NCBI RefSeq assembly: GCF_900169505.1
Contig: NZ_LT827021.1
Coordinates: 1,612,001 to 1,676,000 of the forward strand
Length of the DNA stretch: 64,000 nucleotides
DNA from: Arabiibacter massiliensis
GTDB taxonomy: Bacteria > Actinomycetota > Coriobacteriia > Coriobacteriales > Eggerthellaceae
Reading direction: 5' to 3'
The notes under the pieces are model-generated. The model was not told the origin of the DNA and made no database searches. It saw nothing but the letters and a program-made list of their open reading frames with translations. Numbering within the stretch: the first letter of the stretch is position 1; the number at the start of each line of letters is the position of its first letter. Below, in pieces: positions 50,662 to 58,447 of this stretch. The position numbers and the translations under genes are program-made.

Positions 50662-53022
50662 TCAGTCCTTCTTCTCCTCGTCGGCCGCGGCGTCGGCGGC
50701 AGGCGCGGCCTCCACGACCACGGCCTTCTCCTCCACCACGACCTTCTCGCCGTCGCTCACCGCGACCGCCTCGTACGCCGCCGCGACGACGGCAGCGCCC
50801 TTGTCGGAGGCCTTCTTGGCCAGGGCCTCCAGGCGCTCCTCCTCGTCCTCGATGCCGGTGAGCTTGCGGCTCGCGCCGCGGCGGCCGAAGGTGGCCACCA
50901 CGATGCCCGCCATGAGCAGGGCGAAGCCGGCCCACACGAGCGAGATGAGCGGGTTGACGCGCACGTCCATCGAGAAGTCGCCCTCGGTGCTCACGCCGCG
51001 GTACACCACGAACAGGTCCTCCGTGGGGAACCCGATGACGCTGGCCACGAGCTTCTGCTGCTGCGTGGACTGGACGAACTGCACGGTCGGGTTCACCGAG
51101 CCCACCGGCTGGCCGTCCTTGGTCACGTCGAAGAACACGGTGTAGAGGATGTCGTCATCGTTCTCCTGCGGCACCACCTCGTTGCCCGTGTAGGTGAGCA
51201 CGAAATCCTGGATGAGGTAGGGCTGCGCCGCCGTGTCGGTGGCCTCGTCGTAGTCGACGTAGCCCACGCGCTCCGTCACGTACATCGAAGAGCCGATGAG
51301 GCCCACGAGGATGACGGCCATGCCGAGGTGCGCGACGAACCCGCCGAACGTGGAGGCGCGGTTCACCAGCATGCCCCACGCCGCGGCGACCACGTTGCCG
51401 CCATGGCCCTTCTTGTAGCCGCGGATGGCGCGGCCGAGCATGAACAGCGAGTTGAAGAACAGCAGGCTCGCCACCAGGAAGCCCACGACGGCCAGGCCGT
51501 TGTAGTACCAGCCCGGAGTGAGCGTGGACAGCATCTCGGTGGCCGAGGCGTCGCCGCCGAGCGACTGCGCGGTGTAGTACGCCACGTTGGCGTCGTAGCT
51601 GGGAAGCAGGTACGTCGCGAAGTAGAACATGAGCACGGCGAACAGCACGAGCGCGAGCGCGCCCGGGATGCGGGCCCGCTTCCAAAACAGCTTGCCCTCC
51701 GTGCGGCCCCACGACAGCAGCGGGCACACCGCGAGGATGGCGAGGTACACCACGCCGAGCGGGCGCGCGATGGCGTCGAACGTGCCGGTGGACACGGTCT
51801 GGCCGCCCAGCGGCAGCCACGACGGCAGGGCCGAGGCCACGGTGAGGTACGTCAGCAGCAGCGTGAACACCACCATGATGACGTTGTTGAAGTAGTAGGC
51901 GGCGTCCTTGGACACCATGCTCTCCACGTCGTCCTGGCCGACGTTGGCCGGACCGAAGCTCTTCCAACGCACGATGAGGCCCACGATGCCCGCGAGGATG
52001 GACACCGCGATGAGCGCGCCGAACAGCACGAGCGACACCGGGTCGCCCTCGAAGGCGTGCACGGACTGCACGAGGCCCGAACGCGAGATGAACGTGCCCA
52101 CGATGACGAACGCGAACGTGAGGCACGCGCACATCACGCTCCAGCGCTTGAACGCGCCGCGCTGGCGGTACACCGTGAAGCTGTGGATGAGCGCCACGCC
52201 CACGAGCCACGAAAGCAGGCTCGCGTTCTCCACCGGATCCCAGCCCCAGTAGCCGCCCCAGCCGAGCACCACGTAGGCCCACACGGCGCCCAGGCCGATG
52301 CCGACGCCCAAAAACAGCCACGAGAACAGCGCGTAGCGCTGCGAGCGGATGACCCACTCCTTGGAAGAGTCGTTCACGATGAGCGCCGCGATGGCGTACG
52401 CGAACGGGATGGTGAGGCCCGCGTAGCCCACGAACAGGGTGGGCGGATGGATGGCCATGGCCCAGTGCTCCAAAAGCGTGTTCATGCCGAACGACGAGGC
52501 GGCGGCCGTCAGGTTGCCCGACGCGTCGAAGTAGCGCGCGTCGGTGGCCGTGAAGGGCATGTTGCTCTCGGAGAACAGCAGCACGCACACGAAGGCGGCC
52601 AGCACGAGCTGGGCCACGAGCAGCGCCATGGAGTCGAGGCGCGCGGTCTTCTTGAGGTTGCGCACCGCGATGACGGAGTTGAACGCGGCGATGAGCCACG
52701 CCCAGAACAGCAGCGAGCCCTGGCGGCCGGCCCACAGGCCGGAGAGCTTGTAGAGCCAGGCCATGTCGCCCGAGGCGTCGCTGTGGTACTTGAGCACGTA
52801 GTCGATGGTCATGTCGCCCGCCATGAAGCAGTACACGAGGATGCCGCAGCATACCGTGAGCCCCACGACGGACAGCAGGACGGCTATGTGGCCCGCCCAG
52901 GTGAGCGTGTCGCCGAGGCCGCGCTTGCGCTTGCGCAGCACCGCGCCCGCGACGAGGCACGCCACGGACACGATCACGCCGGCAAACGCGACGAGCAGTC
53001 CGATCAATCCGAATGTTGACAT
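50662..53022 (-). CDS. ccmF: Cytochrome c haem lyase subunit CcmF
   Basis: Transfers haem from CcmE to apocytochromes. The 786-residue product has about 14 membrane helices, the WWD motif region LGWGGYWGWDPVENASLLSW, conserved GRQGSLLFWAWLIAAFNSVI, and His in EHWAMAIHPPTLFVGYAGLT and later. The Glu/Ala/Val-rich tail (about 690-786) is longer than in E. coli CcmF. No ccmH or ccmG follows, so thiol reduction of the apocytochrome must come from elsewhere. Confidence 0.95.
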   Translation of the reverse strand: MSTFGLIGLLVAFAGVIVSVACLVAGAVLRKRKRGLGDTLTWAGHIAVLLSVVGLTVCCGILVYCFMAGDMTIDYVLKYHSDASGDMAWLYKLSGLWAGRQGSLLFWAWLIAAFNSVIAVRNLKKTARLDSMALLVAQLVLAAFVCVLLFSESNMPFTATDARYFDASGNLTAAASSFGMNTLLEHWAMAIHPPTLFVGYAGLTIPFAYAIAALIVNDSSKEWVIRSQRYALFSWLFLGVGIGLGAVWAYVVLGWGGYWGWDPVENASLLSWLVGVALIHSFTVYRQRGAFKRWSVMCACLTFAFVIVGTFISRSGLVQSVHAFEGDPVSLVLFGALIAVSILAGIVGLIVRWKSFGPANVGQDDVESMVSKDAAYYFNNVIMVVFTLLLTYLTVASALPSWLPLGGQTVSTGTFDAIARPLGVVYLAILAVCPLLSWGRTEGKLFWKRARIPGALALVLFAVLMFYFATYLLPSYDANVAYYTAQSLGGDASATEMLSTLTPGWYYNGLAVVGFLVASLLFFNSLFMLGRAIRGYKKGHGGNVVAAAWGMLVNRASTFGGFVAHLGMAVILVGLIGSSMYVTERVGYVDYDEATDTAAQPYLIQDFVLTYTGNEVVPQENDDDILYTVFFDVTKDGQPVGSVNPTVQFVQSTQQQKLVASVIGFPTEDLFVVYRGVSTEGDFSMDVRVNPLISLVWAGFALLMAGIVVATFGRRGASRKLTGIEDEEERLEALAKKASDKGAAVVAAAYEAVAVSDGEKVVVEEKAVVVEAAPAADAAADEEKKD

Positions 53023-53084
53023 GTACTATCCTTCCGAAGCGGCGGGCCGTTGCCGCCGCCTGTCGAATTCCAGTGCGGCCGGAC

Positions 53085-53750
53085 CTAGCCCTCGAGGGCC
53101 ACGTCGGTCGCGGCGAACTTGCCCTGCGCGTTCAGTGAGCCCGTCAGCACGAGCTTCGAGCCGTCGGCGATCGCATCGGCGATCGCGCCGTCGTAGAGCA
53201 CGGCGAGCTCCTCCCCGCTGTCGGGGTCGACCACCACGAGGCGGTCGCCCGCGCCCGCGGCCGCGAGCGTGCCGGCCTTGACCTCGCCCGCCACCTTCAC
53301 GGGCTTGTCGACGACCTCCTGGCCGTAGCCGACGAGCTGGGCCACCGTGAGGGCATCCAAGGCGTTCTCGTACTTCGAGGGGCACTTGGTGACGAGCTCG
53401 GTGGCGTGGAGCACGCCGTCCTCGCCGATCTTGCCCGTGCAGATGGCCGTCACGTCGTTGCCGAACGTGGCGGACACGCCCCCGTCGTAGCGGACGTCGA
53501 GCTGCTGGGCGGGATCGCCCTGCGGATCGTAGATGGCGAAGGTCAGCACGTTGTCCTTCGTCTCGAAGGAGTTCTCGACGACATTGCCGCTCACCTGGAT
53601 CTTCTGGTCGCCGAGCGAGCCGGCCGCCGCATCGGCTATCGTCACGCTCTTCGCCGAGCTGGTGCCGCCGACCACGGCCAGGATGACCACCAGCACGATG
53701 ACGATGATGCCGGTCACCACGACCATGCGGCGCTTCGTTTTCGTGTTCAC
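53085..53750 (-). CDS. ccmE: Haem chaperone CcmE, cysteine variant, with extra C-terminal OB domain
   Basis: Carries haem covalently between CcmC and CcmF. The 221 residues have one N-terminal helix (VVVTGIIVIVLVVILAVVGG) and an OB fold: IQVSGNVVENSFETKDNVLT, FAIYDPQGD, LDVRYDGGV. The haem-binding motif is C123-P-S-K-Y127, the CxxxY form known from archaea and sulfate reducers, replacing the usual HxxxY. A second OB-like domain follows (VKVAGEVKAGTLAAAGAGDR ... AVLYDGAIADAIADGSKLVL). GTG at 53750 has AGGAGG upstream. Confidence 0.9.
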   Translation of the reverse strand: MNTKTKRRMVVVTGIIVIVLVVILAVVGGTSSAKSVTIADAAAGSLGDQKIQVSGNVVENSFETKDNVLTFAIYDPQGDPAQQLDVRYDGGVSATFGNDVTAICTGKIGEDGVLHATELVTKCPSKYENALDALTVAQLVGYGQEVVDKPVKVAGEVKAGTLAAAGAGDRLVVVDPDSGEELAVLYDGAIADAIADGSKLVLTGSLNAQGKFAATDVALEG

Positions 53751-53934
53751 GTTCGCCTCCTCGAATGGTTCTCTCTCACGGTAATTTTCACGTACCTCAA
53801 AGTTCCGAAGAGCGCAATGGCGCGGAATTCAAAGATTCACCATGCGTGGCGCGCCGCGCGTGCGAGACGAGATCGTCGGGCATTCATCTGCGTGTGCCGC
53901 GAAGCGGCCATTTCGTTCTTCGGACCTTTGACAA

Positions 53935-53975
53935 GGGAGCCCGTCCGAGCGCATGCGCACTCGAGGCGGGCTCCC
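53935..53975 (-). terminator. Hairpin between nrfH-like and ccmE
   Basis: gggagcccg/cgggctccc (53935-53943, 53967-53975) plus inner partial pairing. It follows the nrfH-like stop by 46 bases on the minus strand; T-run is weak. Confidence 0.6.
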
Positions 53976-54021
53976 TCTCGCTATTCGGTTGTGCGCGCCC
54001 CGAGGGGCGCAAGGTCGGCCG

Positions 54022-54723
54022 TTACGCCGCCAGCTTGTTGGCCTCGGCGACCGTCAGCCAGCCCTCGGGCACCTCGGCCTCGCTGTGGCACTGCGTGCAG
54101 TACACAACGGAGGCGCGGTGCGCCTTGTGGCACTCGCTGCAGGCGATCTCGCCGTGCTGCGCCACATGCGGGTTGAACTCCATGCCGCTCGTGGCCTTGA
54201 TCAGGTCCTCGCGCGTCAGGTTGTGGCAGGCCTCGTTCAGGCAGAACTGGTCTTCCTCGATGCCGCGCGCCTCGACGAGCTGCTCGAGATCGCGCTCCTC
54301 GAGCGGTGCCACGTAGTTGCCCGTGACCCAGCTCATGCCCTCGGAGATCTGCTCGCCGATGGACGGAACGTGGCAGCCCATGCAGGTCGTGCCCTGGTCC
54401 GCGCGGTGCACCGCGGCCATCATGCTGGACGCGTCCGCAACCTCGTTGCCCCACTTGTCCACGGCCGGCTGGCCCGGCTCCGCCTCATACGTCGGCAGAT
54501 ACGGATCCATCGGCGTGTGGCAGATGGCGTTGCAGAAGCTCGGCTGCTCGTGCCAAACCCAGAAGCCGGCACCGGCTGCAATCAAAACAACCGCGACGAC
54601 GCCCACGACGATCGGCCACTTCTTCTTCCCAGACTTCTTGGGAGCGGCTTCCTCGGTCGTCGAAGCATCATCGGTCACGGCTGCCTCGGTGGCGGCTTCC
54701 ACTTTGGTTTCCTCTTCGCTCAT
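54022..54723 (-). CDS. NrfH-like multihaem quinol-dehydrogenase cytochrome c
   Basis: Membrane-anchored electron donor from menaquinol to NrfA. The 233 residues have a long acidic N-terminus, one helix (WPIVVGVVAVVLIAAGAGFW), then five haem-binding motifs: C64-x3-C68-H69 (SFCNAICH), C113MGCH, C160-x4-C165-H166 (CLNEACH), C194SECH and C208TQCH. The CX3CH and CX4CH spacings are atypical. NrfH usually has four haems, so this is a related NapC/NirT-type protein; similar proteins serve many reductases in Eggerthella. It lies downstream of nrfA with its own promoter. Confidence 0.82.
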   Translation of the reverse strand: MSEEETKVEAATEAAVTDDASTTEEAAPKKSGKKKWPIVVGVVAVVLIAAGAGFWVWHEQPSFCNAICHTPMDPYLPTYEAEPGQPAVDKWGNEVADASSMMAAVHRADQGTTCMGCHVPSIGEQISEGMSWVTGNYVAPLEERDLEQLVEARGIEEDQFCLNEACHNLTREDLIKATSGMEFNPHVAQHGEIACSECHKAHRASVVYCTQCHSEAEVPEGWLTVAEANKLAA

Positions 54724-54819
54724 GCTCTTCTAACCCCCTTTCTGATTTACTCGGCTCGTATTTCCATCCGTTTCCGCAACACCTTCGTAACGAGTCAGGT
54801 TCCAAACGGAAACACAAGC

Positions 54820-54847
54820 ACTTTACCACATGCATACTATCGTTCAA
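54820..54847 (-). promoter_or_regulatory. Promoter of the nrfH-like gene
   Basis: TTGAAC (54842-54847) and TAAAGT (54820-54825) with a 16-base spacer on the minus strand. It predicts a leader of about 95 bases before the ATG at 54723. Confidence 0.65.
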
Positions 54848-54966
54848 CCGACAAAAAACCTATCACCCATTTGGGGGGAATTAGCCCGAATCACCCCCGT
54901 TTTTCGTGTGATACGGCTTTTTTGACCGTCGTTTCGGGCGTGCGCCGCCGAAAAGGGCGGAGAGAC

Positions 54967-54996
54967 GGGGAAAGGAAGCATGCGCTCCCTTTCCCC
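54967..54996 (-). terminator. Hairpin after nrfA
   Basis: ggggaaagg/cctttcccc with a 12-base loop, 35 bases past the nrfA stop on the minus strand. No strong T-run. It would separate nrfA from the nrfH-like gene and explain the separate promoter. Confidence 0.6.
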
Positions 54997-55030
54997 ACTC
55001 TCAGAAACGTTGGAGAGAACGTCCCTGTCG

Positions 55031-56368
55031 TTATGCGAGCATCGCCAGAGCTTCGTCGACGGCGGCCTCGGCCTTATCGAGGGTTTCCTCGGTCAGCTTG
55101 GAGTTATGGGCTCCCTCGCTGTTCTCGACCATCACGAAGTCCCAGTACCACTGGGCGGTGCGCTGCAGCTTCTGCAGCTTCGCCAGGTCCTCGGAAGCGG
55201 CCGGGATCTCGGTCTTAGCCTCGTTCGCAGCCTTCATGGCGGCGATCTCGTCGGCGTACTTGGCAGCGATCTTGCCGGTCATGTCCTCGATCTTCTCGCT
55301 GATCGCGGTCACGCGCTTCTCCTCGTTAGCCTGGATGTCCTTGACTTCCTTCTCGAGGTCGGCATGGCACTTGCTGCAGTCGTTCTTCATCAGTTCGGCG
55401 TTCTCGAGCGGGCTCACCCAGTTATGGGAGGTGTACTCGCCGCTCTCGCCCTCGGCCGGAGCCATGTGGCAATCGGCGCAGCCATAGCCCTGCTTGGCCA
55501 TGGGCGACTGCTCGCCGCCGTACATCGTCTCGAACTCGGGGTGCTGGACCTTGAGCATCGGGGCGAACGTGTCGGCATGGTTCCAATCCTTGAAGCCCTT
55601 CTCGTCATAGAACGCGAGCATGGTCTCGGGCGTCATGGCGTCGAGGCCCGTGTAGGGGTTCGACGTGGCCTTGGTCTCGCCATCGAAGTAGTACTCGTTG
55701 TGGCACTGACCGCACACCTGGGCGTTCATCGGGGCCTTGCCCTTCTCGCCGTAGTCCTTGCCCAGCGAGTCCACGAAGTACGAGCCGGTGACGTTGAGCG
55801 TCTGCGGGTCGTTCTCGTGGCAGTTGTAGCAGCTGATAGGCTCGTCGAACTCGCCGATCAGGTCGTTGAACTTCTCCTTGTACACACCCTCGCCCTCGTC
55901 CTCGACCATCTTCGTGAACTGAGGGGTCTTGCAGGTGATGCAGCCCGCGAGCTGCTCCTTCTTGGTGGTACGCGGAGTCTCCTTCACGCTCTGCAGCGTG
56001 TAGAGATGGCCCGCGGCCTCGTCATAGCCGAGCGCGAACGCGTAACCCTTGTACATCGTGTTCAAAGCAGGGTACAGCTCCAGATAGTTGTGCTTATCGC
56101 CACCGTTCTGGAGGGGCTTGTTGGCCTCGTTCTCCATGTACGATTTGTACTGGTCAGGATAGATATCCTTCCACGAGTCCGCCACGACCACACCGAAGCT
56201 ATCGGCCTCAGGCGTCTCCACCTGCACTGCCGGCTTCTCTTCCGCTTTCTGGTCCGTCGCATCGTTGGCGTTGTTCTGGGGTGCGCAAGCAGCTAACCCC
56301 ACAACCATGCCGAACGCGCACAGCGACGCGGTCCAGAGAGCGAGTTTGTTCCTCTTGACTTTCGTCAT
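55031..56368 (-). CDS. nrfA: Ammonia-forming cytochrome c nitrite reductase
   Basis: Reduces nitrite to ammonium with six electrons on the outer face of the membrane. The 445 residues have a lipoprotein-type signal (GMVVGLAAC). The active-site haem motif is C143-ITC-K147 (CxxCK), and four CxxCH motifs follow (CYNCH, CGQCH, CADCH, CSKCH). The late helical part TAQWYWDFVMVENSEGAHNS is typical of NrfA. ATG at 56368 has GGGAGGAG six bases upstream; the in-frame upstream extension lacks a signal. The downstream NrfH-like protein is its likely electron donor and the ccm operon attaches the haems. Confidence 0.95.
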   Translation of the reverse strand: MTKVKRNKLALWTASLCAFGMVVGLAACAPQNNANDATDQKAEEKPAVQVETPEADSFGVVVADSWKDIYPDQYKSYMENEANKPLQNGGDKHNYLELYPALNTMYKGYAFALGYDEAAGHLYTLQSVKETPRTTKKEQLAGCITCKTPQFTKMVEDEGEGVYKEKFNDLIGEFDEPISCYNCHENDPQTLNVTGSYFVDSLGKDYGEKGKAPMNAQVCGQCHNEYYFDGETKATSNPYTGLDAMTPETMLAFYDEKGFKDWNHADTFAPMLKVQHPEFETMYGGEQSPMAKQGYGCADCHMAPAEGESGEYTSHNWVSPLENAELMKNDCSKCHADLEKEVKDIQANEEKRVTAISEKIEDMTGKIAAKYADEIAAMKAANEAKTEIPAASEDLAKLQKLQRTAQWYWDFVMVENSEGAHNSKLTEETLDKAEAAVDEALAMLA

Positions 56369-56408
56369 GCAAATCTCCTCCCTTCGACTGACGATCTCTC
56401 CTTCACGA

Positions 56409-56437
56409 AATATACACTTTTTCGGAGGATGTTCCAA
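56409..56437 (-). promoter_or_regulatory. Promoter of nrfA
   Basis: TTGGAA (56432-56437) and TATATT (56409-56414) with a 17-base spacer on the minus strand, giving a leader of about 35 bases. No clear NarL- or Fnr-like site is evident. Confidence 0.7.
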
Positions 56438-56581
56438 GCTGCTTTGGCCCGTGTCGGGGATTCCCAGCAAGACCATAGGGAAAAACCCTGATGCTCGGCT
56501 ATCCCCAGTTCAGGAGGGTTATTGGCATATCGCATGCGACCTGGGATGATGGCTTTGGTAAGGGTTTCAAGCGGGGGTTGG

Positions 56582-56610
56582 CGCAGGGGTCTGGGATGTT
56601 TTCCCCTGCG
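56582..56610. terminator. GC-rich hairpin upstream of nrfA
   Basis: cgcagggg/cccctgcg (56582-56589, 56603-56610) with a 13-base loop. Flanking sequence is G/C-rich with no T-run; function uncertain. The rest of the spacer to 56712 has no gene. Confidence 0.4.
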
Positions 56611-56712
56611 TTGCGCCCGCCGATCCGGGCAGTGCCCCGGGTCCGCGCGCACGCGGATCGCCGTTTTCTGCCACGAAACCGTGATTTCGGTGCACGCCTC
56701 GCCCGATCGAGC

Positions 56713-56773
56713 TTCCGGAGATGGTGGGATTCGAACCCACGACCCCCACGTTGCGAACGCGATGCTCTCCCAG
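56713..56773 (-). repeat. Distal tRNA-Ala 3'-end remnant (attachment-site scar)
   Basis: Matches the 3' part of the intact tRNA-Ala at 62251-62326 from the CCA-side ggagatg to ctctcccag, with a three-base gap and two substitutions. It marks the far end of the tRNA-associated islets. Confidence 0.8.
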
Positions 56774-56850
56774 AAGGTACGTATGCCATCACAATTAGTA
56801 ACTCCGGTACTACGCATCACTAAGCCAATAGTTACGCATTTTGCTGATCG

Positions 56851-57033
56851 TATGACGCAATCGAGTTCGAGCAGCTATGCGCCGACCGCCTGTTCGTTGA
56901 CGAGAGCCGCCACTACAAGAGCCTGTTCTTCTGCGCCAAGATGTGCAACGTGGGCGGCATCTCGCAAAGCGGCCATCGCCGCTATTCGGCAGACAGCCAC
57001 CTGGCAAGGTCGTGGATCCTGATGCCCTCGTGA
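56851..57033 (+). pseudogene. Possible coding remnant near the islet end
   Basis: An open stretch reads IEFEQLCADRLFVDESRHYK, then SLFFCAKMCNVGGISQS, with balanced amino-acid use. It has no start, runs into the opposite-strand ATPase gene and matches no family I recognise. It may be the end of a deleted gene, or chance. Confidence 0.25.
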
Positions 57034-58174
57034 TCGTAGGTTTCATGCCTTGTGCGGGCGATGAGAATCTTCGGGTATCCGTCGCGTATCTTCAGCAGAG
57101 GATCGACCTCCCGCTCGAATGTCGCAGGAGCTGAGATGTCGTCGCTTACTTGGATGTACATCTTCTCGCTCCCCCGCATGGCGATGAAGTCCACTTCCTT
57201 TTGATACAGCTTTCCGACATAGAGCTCAAAGCCCCGCCTCAGAAGCTCGATGGCAACCATGTTCTCGTAGACCCGGCCCCAGTCCATGTTGCGCGTGCCA
57301 AGCTTCGCGAACCGGAAAGAGTGGTCGCTCAGGTAGTATTTGTCGCCCGAGGACAGATACTTCTTCCCTCGGATGTCATATCTGCGGACCTTGTAGAACG
57401 CGTAGGCGTTGCACAGGTACTCGATGTACGAACCGACGGTCTTGTGGTTCGCCTCGGTGTCGCCTTCTAGCGATGACGCCACGCTCCTTGCAGATGTCAC
57501 GTTCGAGACGTTATCCATCAGGAATTCGGACAGGCGGTTAAGCAGATCGGGGTTGCGCACGTCGTACTTCTGGCGGATGTCGCGCATGATGAGGGTGTCG
57601 AACACGTCCTTTATGTAGGCGTAGCGGTCCACCTCGTTCTTGTAGGGGTAGGAGCCCGACATGCCTCCTGCGCGCACGTAGCGATCGAAGGCGCTGTCGA
57701 CCCCCTCTCCTTCTCCGAAGTAGGCAAGGTACTCGGCAAACGAGAACGGGAACACTTCGATCTCGAACGTGCGGCCCGTGAACAGCGTGGCGAGGTCGCT
57801 ACTGAGCAGAAAGGCGTTCGAGCCGGTGATGTAGATGTCGAAGTTCTCCGATGCGTGGAAGCTGTTGATGGCCTTCTCGAACCCCTCGCACATCTGGACC
57901 TCGTCTATGATGACGGAGTTGCTCGCTCCGGGAACGTAGGCGGCCCGCACGAACTCGTCCAGGGCGTGGTATTCCATGAGGCCCTCGAATTCGGTCAGGT
58001 TGAGTTGACGTGAATGATGTTCGCGCTGGGTTCCGAACTCACGACGTGGTGCTTGAACGCTTCGAGCAGCTTGGATTTGCCGCTGCGGCGAACGCCGGTG
58101 ATCACCTTGATGTCGGGAGTTCCCTCGACGTCTATCAGCTTCTGCAGATAGCTTTTCCTCTCGATAAGCTTCAT
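56982..58174 (-). pseudogene. AAA ATPase with DUF4143 domain, frameshifted
   Basis: Family of P-loop ATPases with a C-terminal DUF4143 nuclease-like domain; roles are unclear. The 5' part from ATG 58174 encodes [20 protein letters not shown] and Walker [17 protein letters not shown], then stops after HVNST. The downstream part resumes at [17 protein letters not shown] with Walker B NSVIIDEVQMCEG, YITGSNAFLLSSDLATLFTG and the DUF4143 end (YVGKLYQKEVDFIAMRG). The break is a five-base tandem duplication, gttga twice at 57999-58008; removal of one copy restores about 395 residues. An intact gene may exist in sister strains. It lies in the first islet. Confidence 0.8.
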
Positions 58175-58283
58175 CTCTAATTCCTATTTCCCAAAATTGA
58201 TTTCGTTTTACTATTGGGAAATAGATACCACAGAAACTGTCGCGCCACCACGACACCAACAATCGTCCGGCAATACCAAAAAA

Positions 58284-58305
58284 GCAGGTCGGTTTCCCGA
58301 CCTGC
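58284..58305 (-). terminator. Intrinsic terminator behind the middle tRNA remnant
   Basis: gcaggtcgg/ccgacctgc with a tttc loop; on the minus strand it ends in a run of six T. It follows the 3' CCA of the remnant at 58317 and was probably the original tRNA terminator. Confidence 0.85.
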
Positions 58306-58310
58306 CTCAA

Positions 58311-58379
58311 TTTCCGTGGTGGAGATGATGGGATTCGAACCCACGACCCCCACGTTGCGAACGTGATGCTCTCCCAGCT
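58311..58379 (-). repeat. 69-bp exact copy of the tRNA-Ala 3' end (att repeat)
   Basis: Identical to 62245-62313, including the encoded CCA, T-arm, anticodon arm and D-arm up to agct; it then diverges. It is the duplicated attachment core left by integration at the tRNA gene and separates islet A from islet B. Confidence 0.9.
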
Positions 58380-58447
58380 CATCCGTAAACGATCACATTT
58401 GATTTAGTAACTAAAATGGTGGTGTGTCCTCCCGCTTGAATTCAAGG

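Noticed and set aside
56713..56773. Functional second tRNA-Ala
   Set aside because: Only the 3' half is present, with a gap near the acceptor end; there is no 5' half or promoter.
58311..58379. Functional tRNA-Ala
   Set aside because: Identity stops in the D-arm; no acceptor 5' strand follows.
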